A DNA stretch of 64,000 nucleotides, taken from Pseudomonas maioricensis (GTDB lineage: Bacteria; Pseudomonadota; Gammaproteobacteria; Pseudomonadales; Pseudomonadaceae). Each line of letters begins with the position of its first letter. The first letter of the stretch is position 1. The DNA lies in assembly GCF_022790535.1 (NCBI RefSeq), contig NZ_LOHG01000002.1:97820-161819 (forward strand), given 5' to 3'. The position numbers were made by a program, and so were the translations under genes. The notes under the pieces were generated by a model. It had not been told where the DNA came from. It searched no databases and saw only the letters and a list, made by a program, of their open reading frames with translations. This document shows positions 10,045 to 20,977 of this stretch, piece after piece.

Positions 10045-10122
10045 CCTGTAGGAGCTGCCGAAGGCTGCGAATAGCGGAACGTCAGGAAAAATGCCTTCGC
10101 AGCCTTCGGCAGCTCCTACAGA
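10045..10122. repeat. REP pair (GTAGGAGCTGCCGAAGGCTG family, 'A')
   Basis: Inverted arms CCTGTAGGAGCTGCCGAAGG / complement, around a short spacer, between thiS and the DUF423 gene. Confidence 0.85.
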
Positions 10123-10135
10123 ACCGTGCTAATAA

Positions 10136-10513
10136 TCAAACCCCACCCAGCCGCCACGCAGTCAAGCCCAGCAACGCCCAGCCCACCAGAAACGCCAGCC
10201 CGCCAAACGGGGTGATGATCCCCAGCTTGCTGATACCGGTCAGGGTCAACAGATACAAACTGCCCGAAAACAGCACAATTCCCAGCGCAAACGAGAACCC
10301 TGCCCAGGTCATGAGCCTGCCCGGAAGCTGAGCTGCAAGCACCGCCACGCCCAGAATCGCCAATGCGTGGATCAGTTGATAAAGCACGCCTGTATGAAAA
10401 ATCGCCAGATATTCAGGACTCAGGCGGTTCTTGAGGCCATGAGCAGCAAACGCTCCCAGCGCGACGCCGGTAAAGCCAAAAAACGCGGCCAACATCAAAA
10501 AGCTACGAACCAT
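10136..10513 (-). CDS. DUF423 (YgdD-type) small membrane protein
   Basis: A 125-aa protein with four predicted membrane segments (LMLAAFFGFTGVALGAFAAHGL, LIHALAILGVAVLAA, WAGFSFALGIVLFSGSLYLL, AFLVGWALLGLTAW) and the conserved GAFGAHGLK-like and FSGSLY motifs of DUF423. Function unknown. It diverges from mtgA. Confidence 0.85.
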   Translation of the reverse strand: MVRSFLMLAAFFGFTGVALGAFAAHGLKNRLSPEYLAIFHTGVLYQLIHALAILGVAVLAAQLPGRLMTWAGFSFALGIVLFSGSLYLLTLTGISKLGIITPFGGLAFLVGWALLGLTAWRLGGV

Positions 10514-10554
10514 AACTAACTCCGTTCAAAAATCGTCCAAAGGCGCACGGTCTG

Positions 10555-10560
10555 TATAAT
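10555..10560 (+). promoter_or_regulatory. Candidate -10 box of mtgA
   Basis: A perfect TATAAT lies 33 nt before the mtgA ATG. No convincing -35 element at 16-18 nt spacing was found. Confidence 0.45.
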
Positions 10561-10593
10561 GGCCCGCTCAACGGGTTCGGCCAAGCCATCTCT

Positions 10594-11304
10594 ATGCTGC
10601 GTTCATTAGTACGTCGTCTTATCAAAGCCCTGCTCCTGTTTGCTGCGGGTAGCGTGTTGCTGGTCCTGATCTTCCGTTTCGTGCCGCCGCCGGGTACTGC
10701 GTTGATGGTCGAGCGCAAGATCGAATCATGGGCTGACGGCAAGCCTATTGATCTACAGCGCACCTGGCAGCCATGGGACAAGATTTCCAATGACCTGAAG
10801 GTCGCGGTCATCGCGGGCGAAGATCAGAAATTCGCCGAGCACTGGGGCTTTGACGTCGAAGCCATTCAGGCGGCCATTGCCCACAACGAGATGGGCGGCT
10901 CGATTCGCGGTGCCAGCACGCTGAGTCAGCAAGTCTCCAAGAACCTGTTCCTGTGGTCGGGTCGCAGCTATCTGCGCAAAGGGCTTGAGGCCTGGTTTAC
11001 CGGGCTGATTGAAATCCTCTGGTCCAAGCAGCGAATCCTTGAGGTGTACCTGAACAGCGTCGAGTGGGATGACGGTGTGTTCGGCGCTCAGGCGGCTGCG
11101 CAGCATCACTTCGGCGTGAATGCCAGCGCGCTTTCCATGCAGCAGGCCAGCTATCTGGCAGCGGTGCTGCCCAACCCCCGCGAATGGAGCGCCAGCCGTC
11201 CAACCAGTTATGTTGCAGGTCGCGCCAGCTGGATTCGTCGCCAGATGCAGCAGCTGGGCGGGGATGATTATCTGCTCGGCTTGAATAGCAGCAGGAAGCT
11301 ATAG
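10594..11304 (+). CDS. mtgA: Monofunctional biosynthetic peptidoglycan transglycosylase
   Basis: Polymerises lipid II glycan strands. The 236-aa protein has one N-terminal membrane anchor (LIKALLLFAAGSVLLVLIFRF) and a GT51 domain with EDQKFAEHWGFD (catalytic Glu), GASTLSQQVSKNLFLW, KQRILEVYLNSVEWDDGVFGA and AAVLPNP. No transpeptidase domain is present, which distinguishes it from bifunctional PBPs. Confidence 0.95.
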   Translation: MLRSLVRRLIKALLLFAAGSVLLVLIFRFVPPPGTALMVERKIESWADGKPIDLQRTWQPWDKISNDLKVAVIAGEDQKFAEHWGFDVEAIQAAIAHNEMGGSIRGASTLSQQVSKNLFLWSGRSYLRKGLEAWFTGLIEILWSKQRILEVYLNSVEWDDGVFGAQAAAQHHFGVNASALSMQQASYLAAVLPNPREWSASRPTSYVAGRASWIRRQMQQLGGDDYLLGLNSSRKL

Positions 11305-11320
11305 CAGGCGGACTCGAACC

Positions 11321-11450
11321 GGTAGGAGCGAATTCATTCGCGAACGGCTGCGTAGCAGTCGTAAATATGGCGACCCCGTGCCAGTACACGCACCGGGACA
11401 CAGGTTTGGCTGCCGCTTCGCGCCAGTTCGCGAATAAATTCGCTCCTACC
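11321..11450. repeat. Long REP-like element (GTAGGAGCGAATTCATTCGCGAACGG family, 'E')
   Basis: A 130-bp element with REP-like ends (GTAGGAGCGAATTCATTCGC at left, complement at right) and a conserved interior containing GGCTGCGTAGCAGTCG and GCTGCCGCTTCGCGCCAG. The same design recurs at 52189-52318, so it is a distinct family with a longer interior than other REPs here. Confidence 0.75.
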
Positions 11451-11532
11451 GAGGAGGTGACCCCATCCTGATCAAAACGAGGCAGCTCCTACAGGAGTTA
11501 CATTCCAGTTTTGATCAGGGGCAGCATCAAAA

Positions 11533-11581
11533 CAAACAAAAACGCCCTGACCGGTTTCCCGGTCAGGGCGTTTTTGTTTGT
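11533..11581 (-). terminator. Rho-independent terminator of rpoH
   Basis: Stem ACGCCCTGACCGG / CCGGTCAGGGCGT with TTTGTTTG tails on both strands, just after the rpoH stop. It could act bidirectionally. Confidence 0.9.
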
Positions 11582-11594
11582 CGTTGAACCGTTA

Positions 11595-12449
11595 TTACGC
11601 GGCTATCGACAACTTGAGCTTGTTCATCGCGCTCTTCTCAAGCTGACGAATACGCTCGGCGGAGACGTTGTACTTCTGCGCCAGATCGTGCAGCGTGGCC
11701 TTCTCTTCAGCCAGCCAGCGCTGATAGAGGATGTCACGGCTACGGTCGTCCAGCACCTCCAGCGCCTGATGCAGATTGGCGGTGGAGTTGTCAGTCCAGT
11801 CGGAATCTTCCAGCTGACGTGCCGGATCATAACGGTGGTCTTCCAGGTAGTTCGCTGGCGACTGGAACGCACTGTCGTCGTCGGCTTCAGCAGCCGGGTC
11901 GAACGCCATATCGTGCCCTGTCAGGCGACTTTCCATCTCGCGCACTTCACGCGGCTCAACGCCGAGGCTTTCAGCCACACGATGAACTTCTTCATTGTTC
12001 AGCCACGCCAGACGTTTCTTCTGGCCGCGCAGGTTGAAGAACAGCTTGCGCTGGGCCTTGGTGGTCGCGACTTTCACAATGCGCCAGTTGCGCAGGATGA
12101 ACTCGTGAATTTCCGCCTTGATCCAGTGAACAGCGAACGAAACCAGACGCACACCCATTTCCGGGTTGAAGCGTTTAACGGCCTTCATCAGGCCAACGTT
12201 ACCTTCCTGGATCAGATCTGACTGAGCCAGGCCATAACCGGAATAACTGCGTGCGATGTGCACAACAAAACGCAGGTGGGCGAGGACCATCTGCCGAGCC
12301 GCCCCCAGATCCTGCTCATAATAGAGACTCTCAGCCAGTTCACGCTCCTGCTCAGGGGTCAGCAAAGGAATGCTGTTCACCGTGTGCACATAGGCTTCCA
12401 GGTTCGCACCCGGGACTAAGGCATACGCAGGTTGCAAAGAAGTGGTCAT
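11595..12449 (-). CDS. rpoH: RNA polymerase heat-shock sigma factor (sigma-32)
   Basis: A 284-aa sigma-70 family member directing heat-shock transcription. Visible regions: 1.2/2.1 ([18 protein letters not shown]), 2.2-2.4 ([18 protein letters not shown] and [20 protein letters not shown]), the RpoH box QRKLFFNLR, and region 4.2 ([22 protein letters not shown]). The start at 12449 ([14 protein letters not shown]) is family-typical and follows GGAGGTAA; the longer frame to 12605 runs into ftsX. It lies downstream of ftsX with its own promoter region. Confidence 0.96.
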   Translation of the reverse strand: MTTSLQPAYALVPGANLEAYVHTVNSIPLLTPEQERELAESLYYEQDLGAARQMVLAHLRFVVHIARSYSGYGLAQSDLIQEGNVGLMKAVKRFNPEMGVRLVSFAVHWIKAEIHEFILRNWRIVKVATTKAQRKLFFNLRGQKKRLAWLNNEEVHRVAESLGVEPREVREMESRLTGHDMAFDPAAEADDDSAFQSPANYLEDHRYDPARQLEDSDWTDNSTANLHQALEVLDDRSRDILYQRWLAEEKATLHDLAQKYNVSAERIRQLEKSAMNKLKLSIAA

Positions 12450-12498
12450 ACGAAATGTTACCTCCGTCACATGACTCGTGCAGTTCAGCACTGCTGAA

Positions 12499-12526
12499 AT
12501 TGACCCGGGAACCGCTAAACAAGTTC
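12499..12526 (-). promoter_or_regulatory. Candidate AlgU (sigma-E type) promoter of rpoH
   Basis: On the minus strand GAACTT (12521-12526), a 17-nt spacer and TCAAT (12499-12503) resemble the extracytoplasmic sigma consensus. rpoH of Pseudomonas is known to have an AlgU-dependent promoter. A TTGACT (12539-12544) slightly upstream could belong to a housekeeping promoter. Confidence 0.4.
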
Positions 12527-12559
12527 CCTGTATAAAAAAGTCAATACATGAAGAAAAAT

Positions 12560-13585
12560 TTACCGAGGCGCCAACTCTCTCAAATGGCGTGCTACTGCAA
12601 TCCAAGCACCGATATACCCTAACAACACCGCTCCAAGCAAGAGTGATAGACCATCGGACGCTGGTACGCCAGCCAGAGAAAAGTCACTTCCGTACAATCC
12701 GGCCAGCCCGATAACCGCGTCATTGAGCCAGTTCAGGCCGTATGCCAGCACACCCCACGACAGGAAACCCGCACCCAGGCCATACAATGCGCCCATATAA
12801 AGGAAGGGACGACGTACATAACTGTCGGTGCCACCTACCAATTTGATGACCTCGATTTCGGTACGACGGTTCTCGATGTGCAGACGTATGGTGTTACCAA
12901 TTACCAGCAACAGCGCGGCAACCAATAGCACAGTCAGACCAAAAACAAACCGATCACCCAGTTTGAGGATTGCGGCAAGACGCTCAACCCAGACCAGATC
13001 CAGTTGCGCCTGCTCGACGTTAGGCATACCTGCCAACTGAGTACGCAAGGCCTCCAGCGCAGGCTTGTCCACCTCGTCCGGCGTGACCAGCACGACGCCC
13101 GGCAGTGGGTTCTCCGGCAATTCCTTCAAGGCCTCGCCCAGCCCGGACTGCTGCTGAAATTCAGCCAGCGCCTGTTCGCGGCTGATGTACTCCGCCTCGG
13201 CAACACCCGGCATCAGGCGAATTTCGTTCCGTAATTTTTCGCCCTGGCTGGCCGTAGCATCCAGCTTCAGGTAAATCGATATCTGCGCAGCACGCTGCCA
13301 TGAACCGCCCAACCGCTCGACATTGTTGAGCAGCAGCGACAAGCCCATGGGCAGGCTCAAAGCAATCGCCATCACCAGACAGGTGAAGAAACTGCCGATG
13401 GGCTGTTTGCCCAGACGACGCAAGCTGTCGATCAAACTGGAGCGGTGCGCTTCCAGCCAGGCGTTGAACAGCGTACCGAAGTCCGGACCGTCATCGTCAT
13501 GGCTGTTTTTTGGCTTTTTCGGAGCAGGATCGGCGGCTTTCGGCGATACGCGCTCGGAAACCTTAGGGGAACGTGTAGCACTCAT
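12560..13585 (-). CDS. ftsX: Cell division protein FtsX (permease-like)
   Basis: A 341-aa inner-membrane protein with four transmembrane segments. A cytoplasmic N-terminus rich in K/P ([11 protein letters not shown]) precedes TM1 ([21 protein letters not shown]), a periplasmic domain (about residues 90-200), then TM2-4. FtsEX couples ATP hydrolysis at the septum to activation of periplasmic amidases via EnvC-type adaptors. Overlaps ftsE by 4 nt. Confidence 0.94.
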   Translation of the reverse strand: MSATRSPKVSERVSPKAADPAPKKPKNSHDDDGPDFGTLFNAWLEAHRSSLIDSLRRLGKQPIGSFFTCLVMAIALSLPMGLSLLLNNVERLGGSWQRAAQISIYLKLDATASQGEKLRNEIRLMPGVAEAEYISREQALAEFQQQSGLGEALKELPENPLPGVVLVTPDEVDKPALEALRTQLAGMPNVEQAQLDLVWVERLAAILKLGDRFVFGLTVLLVAALLLVIGNTIRLHIENRRTEIEVIKLVGGTDSYVRRPFLYMGALYGLGAGFLSWGVLAYGLNWLNDAVIGLAGLYGSDFSLAGVPASDGLSLLLGAVLLGYIGAWIAVARHLRELAPR

Positions 13586-14249
13586 ACCCCAGCCTCCCCG
13601 TCACCGATCAGACGACCGCGTTGCAGCGTGAGCATGCGGTGACGCATACGGGCAATCAGCGCCAGATCGTGACTGGCAATCAGCACGCTGGTGCCGAGGC
13701 GATTGATGTCTTCAAACACACCCATGATTTCCGCTGCGAGACGTGGATCGAGGTTACCGGTGGGTTCGTCCGCGAGTAGCAAAGCAGGGCGATGCACAAT
13801 GGCGCGAGCAATGCCCACCCGTTGTTGCTGGCCGGTAGACAGGTCGCCGGGGTACAGCTCGGCCTTGTCCGACAACGCTACGCGCTCCAGAGCGGAGTCC
13901 ACACGCTTGGTGACCTCCAGCTTGGACAATCCCAGAATCTGCAGAGGCAGGGCGACGTTATTGAATACCGTGCGATCAAACAGCAACTGGTGATTCTGGA
14001 ACACCACGCCGATCTGCCGACGCAGGAATGGAATCTGTGCATTGCTGATCTGGCCCAGATCCTGACCTGCCAGGAGCAACTTGCCGGAAGTCGGGCGCTC
14101 CATGGCCAGCAGCAGACGCAGCAAGGTACTTTTGCCCGCGCCGGAGTGACCGGTCACAAACAGAAACTCACCACGACGCACTCGAAAGCTCAGCTCATGC
14201 AAGCCGACGTGTCCGTTCGGATAGCGTTTACCGACCTGTTCGAAACGAA

Positions 14250-14253
<4 letters not shown>
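13582..14253 (-). CDS. ftsE: Cell division ATP-binding protein FtsE
   Basis: A 223-aa ABC ATPase. Walker A GHSGAGKSTLL, Q-loop QNHQLL, signature LSTGQQQRVGIARA, Walker B LLLADEPTGNLD and H-loop SHD are all present. It forms the FtsEX complex; its start overlaps the ftsY stop and its stop overlaps the ftsX start, so ftsY-ftsE-ftsX are translationally coupled. Confidence 0.96.
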
Positions 14254-15794
<1,541 letters not shown>

Positions 15795-15915
15795 GGAGGA
15801 CGGCTATCTCAAGGTAGCGACGCGCCAGAGCGGCGCCTCTGAAAAATTCTGGTATGCGAAACAGACTACATTTCAGTCTGCTTGTTCATCTGCTGGCCGA
15901 GCATAATCCGCAGTC

Positions 15916-16046
15916 TCCTGTAGGAGTGAGCTTGCTCGCGATAAGGCTGGAATAGCCTTCTGGCTGATTTGAATTCAAACCCTTTTGCCAGCGCTGCGCA
16001 CTGGATCGCGAGCAAAGTGGAACGCCACCCCGGTCACTCCTACAGA
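15916..16046. repeat. Degenerate REP pair (family 'B') upstream of the M16 genes
   Basis: Left half CTGTAGGAGTGAGCTTGCTC; right half ends CACTCCTACAG but is interrupted by GTGGAACGCCACCCCG. The centre is longer than usual. Confidence 0.65.
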
Positions 16047-16180
16047 GGCCTTTGCCGATATCCGACCCGAGCATTCCTGAATCTTTGTCATGGTCGGCAG
16101 CAGAACAGGCCGCTATCCTAACACCCCCGCGCCCGTGGACGCTAAGTTCAAACGGGCCGTCTTACAGGTTCAAATTACGA

Positions 16181-17533
16181 ATGAATGCTCTAGCCCGCCG
16201 TGCCGCAGGCCTGCTGTTCGGCACAATTTGTCTGCCATTCGGCGCAATGGCCGCCGATCCGCAACCTACCCATGAATTCACACTCGCCAATGGCCTGAAG
16301 GTCATCGTCCGCGAAGACCATCGCGCGCCGGTTGTAGTGTCGCAAGTCTGGTACAAAGTGGGTTCCAGCTACGAGACCCCGGGCCAGACCGGCTTGTCCC
16401 ATGCGCTTGAACACATGATGTTCAAAGGCAGCTCGAAAACCGGGCCGGGCGAAGCCTCGCTGATCCTGCGGGATCTGGGTGCCGAAGAGAACGCGTTCAC
16501 GAGCGACGACTACACCGCTTACTACCAGGTGCTGGCCCGTGATCGTCTGGCGGTGGCTTTCGAACTGGAAGCTGACCGCATGGCCAGCCTCACACTGCCC
16601 GCCGACGAGTTCAGCCGCGAAATCGAAGTGATCAAGGAAGAACGCCGTCTGCGCACCGACGACAAGCCAACGTCGAAAGCCTTCGAACGCTTCAAGGCCA
16701 TGGCTTACCCGGCCAGCGGCTATCACACGCCGACCATTGGCTGGATGGCAGACCTGGACCGCATGAAGGTCGAAGAGCTGCGTCATTGGTATCAATCCTG
16801 GTATGTGCCGAACAACGCCACACTGGTGGTGGTAGGGGACGTCAAACCGGATGAAGTCAAAGCGCTGGCTGAGCGCTTCTTCGGTCCGATTGCGCGCCGC
16901 GATGTACCGCCTTCGAAAAAGCCGCTGGAGCTTGCAGAGCCTGGTGAGCGTCGCATTACCCTGCACGTACAGACTCAATTGCCGAGTTTGATGTACGGCT
17001 TTAACGTGCCAAGTCTGGCCACCGCCGAAGACCCGCGCTCGGTCAACGCGCTGCGCCTGATCGCGGCCTTGCTGGATGGCGGCTATAGCGCACGTATCCC
17101 GACGCGCCTTGAGCGCGGCGAGGAACTGGTCTCCGGAGCAGGCTCGAATTACGACGCTTTCGCCCGCGGTGACAGCTTGTTCATGATCAGCGCCACGCCC
17201 AACACCCAGAAGAAGAAAACCCTCGCTGACGTTGAAGCCGGTATCTGGCGTTTGCTCAACGAACTGAAGACCAAGCCGCCGACCAACGAAGAACTCGAAC
17301 GAGTACGTGCTCAAGTGATCGCCAGTCTGGTTTACGAGCGTGACTCGATTACCAGCCAGGCCAGCACTATCGGGGAGCTGGAAACCGTCGGCCTGTCGTG
17401 GAAGTTGATCGACGAAGAACTGGCCGCGCTGCAAAGCGTGACCCCGGCAGACATCCAGAAAGCCGCCAGCACTTACTTCACCCGTGAGCGCCTCAGCGTT
17501 GCACACGTTCTGCCTGAGGAGAAAGCAAAATGA
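16181..17533 (+). CDS. M16 family zinc peptidase (catalytic subunit type), exported
   Basis: A 450-aa protein with a signal peptide ending AMA-AD. The inverted zinc motif HALEH (His74, Glu77, His78) and the distal ligand Glu in VIKEERRLRTD (about residue 154) are intact, so it should be an active metallopeptidase of the pitrilysin/processing-peptidase type. The start at 16181 is chosen for the signal peptide. It overlaps the next M16-like gene by 4 nt; the pair likely forms a heterodimer in which this is the catalytic partner. Substrate unknown. Confidence 0.88.
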   Translation: MNALARRAAGLLFGTICLPFGAMAADPQPTHEFTLANGLKVIVREDHRAPVVVSQVWYKVGSSYETPGQTGLSHALEHMMFKGSSKTGPGEASLILRDLGAEENAFTSDDYTAYYQVLARDRLAVAFELEADRMASLTLPADEFSREIEVIKEERRLRTDDKPTSKAFERFKAMAYPASGYHTPTIGWMADLDRMKVEELRHWYQSWYVPNNATLVVVGDVKPDEVKALAERFFGPIARRDVPPSKKPLELAEPGERRITLHVQTQLPSLMYGFNVPSLATAEDPRSVNALRLIAALLDGGYSARIPTRLERGEELVSGAGSNYDAFARGDSLFMISATPNTQKKKTLADVEAGIWRLLNELKTKPPTNEELERVRAQVIASLVYERDSITSQASTIGELETVGLSWKLIDEELAALQSVTPADIQKAASTYFTRERLSVAHVLPEEKAK

Positions 17534-19008
17534 GTGAGCGCAACGGCCCACGTAAGATGCTGTTTGGCCTGCTGTTGACCACCAGCCTCAGTGTTTTCGC
17601 TACACAATCGACGCTGGCTGAAGAAGCAGTCAGCAACGCCGCGCCTGCCCGACCTGCTCTGGAGTCTTTGAAAGAACTCGATGGCAAGGCTCCAGCGCGT
17701 CGCGCGCTGAACATTCAGACCTGGCAAACCGCCGAAGGCGCCAAGGTACTGTTTGTCGAAGCTCACGAGCTGCCGATGTTCGACATGCGTCTGACCTTCG
17801 CCGCTGGCAGCAGTCAGGATCAGAACCTGCCGGGCGTCGCCGTGCTGACCAATGCCATGCTCAACGAAGGCGTGAAAGGTAAGGACGTCACTGCTATCGC
17901 TCAGGGTTTCGAAGGCCTCGGCGCGGATTTTAGCAACGGCGCCTATCGCGACATGGCAGTGGCCTCGATCCGCAGCCTGAGCGCAACGGACAAACGCGAG
18001 CCTGCGCTGAAGCTGTTCTCCGAAGTAGTCGGCAAACCCACTTTCCCTGCCGACTCGCTGACCCGCATCAAGAACCAGCTGCTGGCCAGTTTCGAGTACA
18101 AGAAGCAGAACCCCGGTTCGCTGGCCAGCCAGGAACTGTTCAAGCGCCTGTACGGCAATCACCCTTACGGCCATCCGAGCGAAGGTACGGCTGAAACCAT
18201 CAAGCCAATCACCCAGGCTCAGCTCAAGGCATTTCATGCCAAGGCTTATGCGGCCGGTAACGCGGTGATTGCGCTGGTGGGTGATTTGTCCCGGGACGAA
18301 GCCCAGGCAATTGCAGCGCAAGTTTCCTCATCGCTGCCTAAAGGCCCGGCGCTGGCCAAACTGCCAACGCCTGCTGAACCCAAAGCGGGCGAAACTCACA
18401 TTGAGTTTCCCTCCAAGCAGACGCACCTGATGCTCGCGCAACTGGGCATCAAGCGTAACGACCCGGATTACGCAGCACTGTCATTGGGTAACTCGGTACT
18501 CGGCGGTGGCGGATTCGGCAGCCGACTGATGACTGAAGTCCGTGAAAAGCGCGGCCTCACTTATGGCGTTTCGTCGGGCTTCACCCCGATGCAAACCCAA
18601 GGGCCGTTCATGATTGGCCTGCAGACCCGCGCCGAACTGAGCGAGAACACCTTGAAGCTGGTGCAGGACATCGTCCGCGATTTCCTCGCTAATGGCCCGA
18701 CCCAGAAGGAACTGGACGACGCCAAGCGTGAACTGGCTGGCAGCTTCCCACTGACCGCGGCCAGCAACTCGTCCATCGTCGCGCAGCTGGGTGCCATCGG
18801 CTTCTATGATTTGCCGCTGACGTTCCTCGAAGACTTCATGACCCAGTCGCAGGATGTGACCGTCGAGCAAGTCAAAGAGGTGATGAACAAGCACTTGAGC
18901 GCTGACAAGATGGTCATCGTCACCGCCGGGCCGACCGTAGCGCAAAAGCCGTTGCCGCCGCCCACCGACAAACCTGCTGAACGCCCTCTTGGGGTCCCGG
19001 AGCATTAA
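17530..19008 (+). CDS. M16 family peptidase-like protein (non-catalytic partner)
   Basis: A 492-aa exported protein (signal ending STLA-EE) with the M16 fold. The position of the zinc motif reads GVAVLTNAMLNEG and lacks HxxEH, while the C-terminal half keeps the Arg/Tyr-type substrate-site motif EKRGLTYGVSSGF. This is the pattern of the regulatory beta subunit in bacterial M16 heterodimers. The proline-rich tail (PLPPPTDKPAERPLG) ends at TAATG, which overlaps the rsmD start. Confidence 0.88.
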   Translation: MSERNGPRKMLFGLLLTTSLSVFATQSTLAEEAVSNAAPARPALESLKELDGKAPARRALNIQTWQTAEGAKVLFVEAHELPMFDMRLTFAAGSSQDQNLPGVAVLTNAMLNEGVKGKDVTAIAQGFEGLGADFSNGAYRDMAVASIRSLSATDKREPALKLFSEVVGKPTFPADSLTRIKNQLLASFEYKKQNPGSLASQELFKRLYGNHPYGHPSEGTAETIKPITQAQLKAFHAKAYAAGNAVIALVGDLSRDEAQAIAAQVSSSLPKGPALAKLPTPAEPKAGETHIEFPSKQTHLMLAQLGIKRNDPDYAALSLGNSVLGGGGFGSRLMTEVREKRGLTYGVSSGFTPMQTQGPFMIGLQTRAELSENTLKLVQDIVRDFLANGPTQKELDDAKRELAGSFPLTAASNSSIVAQLGAIGFYDLPLTFLEDFMTQSQDVTVEQVKEVMNKHLSADKMVIVTAGPTVAQKPLPPPTDKPAERPLGVPEH

Positions 19009-19592
19009 TGGCCAATCCACGCCCGAAGGGCCATAACGGCCTGGGCCAACTGCGCATCATTGGTGGCGAATGGGGCAGTCGCAAACTGACGTTCCCTGAC
19101 GCCCCGGGCCTGCGCCCGACACCCGATCGCGTTCGTGAAACGCTGTTCAACTGGCTGGCAATGGACATTGCCGGTGCCAAGGTACTGGATGTTTTCACCG
19201 GCAGCGGTGCGTTGTTTTTCGAAGCGCTGTCGCGGGGTGCGAGCAAGGGCCTGGCGCTGGACAACAGCTCAGCAGCGATCGCCAGCCTGCGCCAGAACCT
19301 GAGCATGTTGAACTGCACCACGGGTCAGGTCTCGCAAACCGACTCGTTGCGCCATCTGGAAAACCAGGCTGCCGAGCCCTTCGACGTGGTGTTTCTCGAC
19401 CCGCCGTTCCACCAGAACCTGCTGGCATCGGCCTGTGCACTACTGGAGTCACACGGCTGGCTGGCAGAAAACGCGTGGATCTACACCGAAAGCGAAACCC
19501 CGCCATCGACCACCGGTTTGCCAGGCAACTGGCGTCTACACCGGGAGAAGAAAGCCGGGCAGGTTTATTACGCTCTATGGCAGCGCGGTTAA
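19008..19592 (+). CDS. rsmD: 16S rRNA (guanine(966)-N(2))-methyltransferase
   Basis: A 194-aa methyltransferase modifying G966 of 16S rRNA. Motifs: RIIGGEWGSRKL, RPTPDRVRETLFNWL, VLDVFTGSGALFFEALSRGA and the catalytic FLDPPF. The start overlaps the previous stop by one base (TAATG), so it is coupled to the M16 pair. Confidence 0.94.
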   Translation: MANPRPKGHNGLGQLRIIGGEWGSRKLTFPDAPGLRPTPDRVRETLFNWLAMDIAGAKVLDVFTGSGALFFEALSRGASKGLALDNSSAAIASLRQNLSMLNCTTGQVSQTDSLRHLENQAAEPFDVVFLDPPFHQNLLASACALLESHGWLAENAWIYTESETPPSTTGLPGNWRLHREKKAGQVYYALWQRG

Positions 19593-19611
19593 CCAAAGGC
19601 TGACATCAGAA

Positions 19612-19690
19612 CTCCTGTAGGAGCTGCCGAAGGCTGCGAAGCGGTCGACCTGAAGATCGCCTTCGCAGCCTTCGGCAGCTCCTACAGGAG
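19612..19690. repeat. REP pair (family 'A')
   Basis: Inverted arms CTCCTGTAGGAGCTGCCGAA and complement, between rsmD and the hydrolase gene. Confidence 0.85.
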
Positions 19691-19803
19691 ACATTTGGAC
19701 GCCACCTATCCCCCGCCTTTACCGCTGAGCAAAAAACGCTCTCGCGGCCCGCATCACTTGTGGCAACGTACATCGATACGCAATCTGCCGAGAGAGGACA
19801 ACC

Positions 19804-20826
19804 GTGTTTACACGCCCTGCTAAATCCTCCTTCGCCAACTGCTTCATTCCGGCTTCGGGCCTGGGCAATCCTCATTTGCAGACCTTGTGGGGTCCGCTGT
19901 GGCGGAAAAAGACGCTAATCGAGCGCCAACGCGAACGCATCTGGCTGGCCGACGGAGACTTCCTTGATCTGGACTGGTTTGGCCCGCACGAGTTGAATAC
20001 TCCTCTGGTGCTGGTCCTGCATGGACTGACCGGCTCATCGAACTCGCCTTATGTGGTTGGCCTGCAACAGGCGATCGTTCAAGAGGGATGGGCCAGCGTC
20101 GCGCTCAACTGGCGAGGCTGCTCCGGCGAGCCAAACTTGCTGTCGCGCAGCTATCACTCTGGCGCCAGCGAAGATCTGGCCTCGGTCATCGCTCACCTAC
20201 GCGCCAAACGCCCACTGGCGCCGCTTTACGCAGTCGGTTATTCGCTGGGTGGCAACGTACTCCTCAAATATCTGGGTGAGTCAGGGGTGAACAGTGCCCT
20301 GCAGGGCGCAGTGGCCGTGTCTGTGCCTTTCCGGCTGGATGAATGCGCCGACCGCATCGGCATGGGCTTTTCAAAGGTCTATCAGCGGCATTTCATGCGC
20401 GAGATGGTCACCTACGTGAAGGACAAACAGCGCCACTTCAAGGACGAGGGCATCAGCGAAGGGCTTGCCGAGCTATCAGCACTGGGCTCGCTGGAGAACA
20501 TGCGCACCTTCTGGGATTTCGATGGCCGGGTAACCGCGCCACTGCATGGCTTTGCCGACGCCAAGGACTACTACCGTCGCGCGTCCAGCCGCTATTACCT
20601 GGGAGAAATCCGCACCCCGACGCTGATCATCCAGGCAGCAGATGATCCTTTCGTGTTCAAGCACAGCTTGCCGGACCCCACAGAATTGTCTGCCAGCACC
20701 GAGTTCGAGCTGCAGGAAAAAGGCGGGCATGTGGGATTTGTCGACGGATCGCTGAAGAATCCCGGCTATTACCTCGAAAGACGGATTCCGTTGTGGCTGA
20801 CGAACGCGCATGGGACATTCGTTTAG
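19804..20826 (+). CDS. YheT-family alpha/beta hydrolase
   Basis: A 340-aa esterase-like protein. Motifs: N-terminal GLGNPHLQTLWGPL, LVLHGLTGSSNSPY, WRGCSGEPN, nucleophile elbow GYSLGGNVLLKYLG (Ser), ADDPF and GGHVGFV (His). These define the YheT/ABHD1-3-like family; the physiological substrate is not known, although related proteins act on lipid esters. Starts with GTG after GAGAGAGGACAACC. Confidence 0.85.
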   Translation: MFTRPAKSSFANCFIPASGLGNPHLQTLWGPLWRKKTLIERQRERIWLADGDFLDLDWFGPHELNTPLVLVLHGLTGSSNSPYVVGLQQAIVQEGWASVALNWRGCSGEPNLLSRSYHSGASEDLASVIAHLRAKRPLAPLYAVGYSLGGNVLLKYLGESGVNSALQGAVAVSVPFRLDECADRIGMGFSKVYQRHFMREMVTYVKDKQRHFKDEGISEGLAELSALGSLENMRTFWDFDGRVTAPLHGFADAKDYYRRASSRYYLGEIRTPTLIIQAADDPFVFKHSLPDPTELSASTEFELQEKGGHVGFVDGSLKNPGYYLERRIPLWLTNAHGTFV

Positions 20827-20836
20827 CAAACACATC

Positions 20837-20913
20837 CCCTGTAGGAGCTGCCGAAGGCTGCGAGGCATTCATTCTGATGCACCGCTATCGCAGCCTTCGG
20901 CAGCTCCTACAGG
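20837..20913. repeat. REP pair (family 'A')
   Basis: Inverted arms CCTGTAGGAGCTGCCGAAGG / complement, between convergent genes. Confidence 0.85.
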
Positions 20914-20977
20914 TCAAATGTTTTGCCGCGATACAGCAAGGTGCCATGGACACCGCGGCAGCTCATCTTTATTTCGT

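Noticed and set aside
9928..10045. TPP riboswitch upstream of thiSG
   Set aside because: The best promoter leaves a leader of about 25-30 nt, too short for the aptamer, and no THI-box motif was seen.
16190..17551. 453-codon minus-strand frame
   Set aside because: Antisense to the M16 peptidase gene, no family resemblance.
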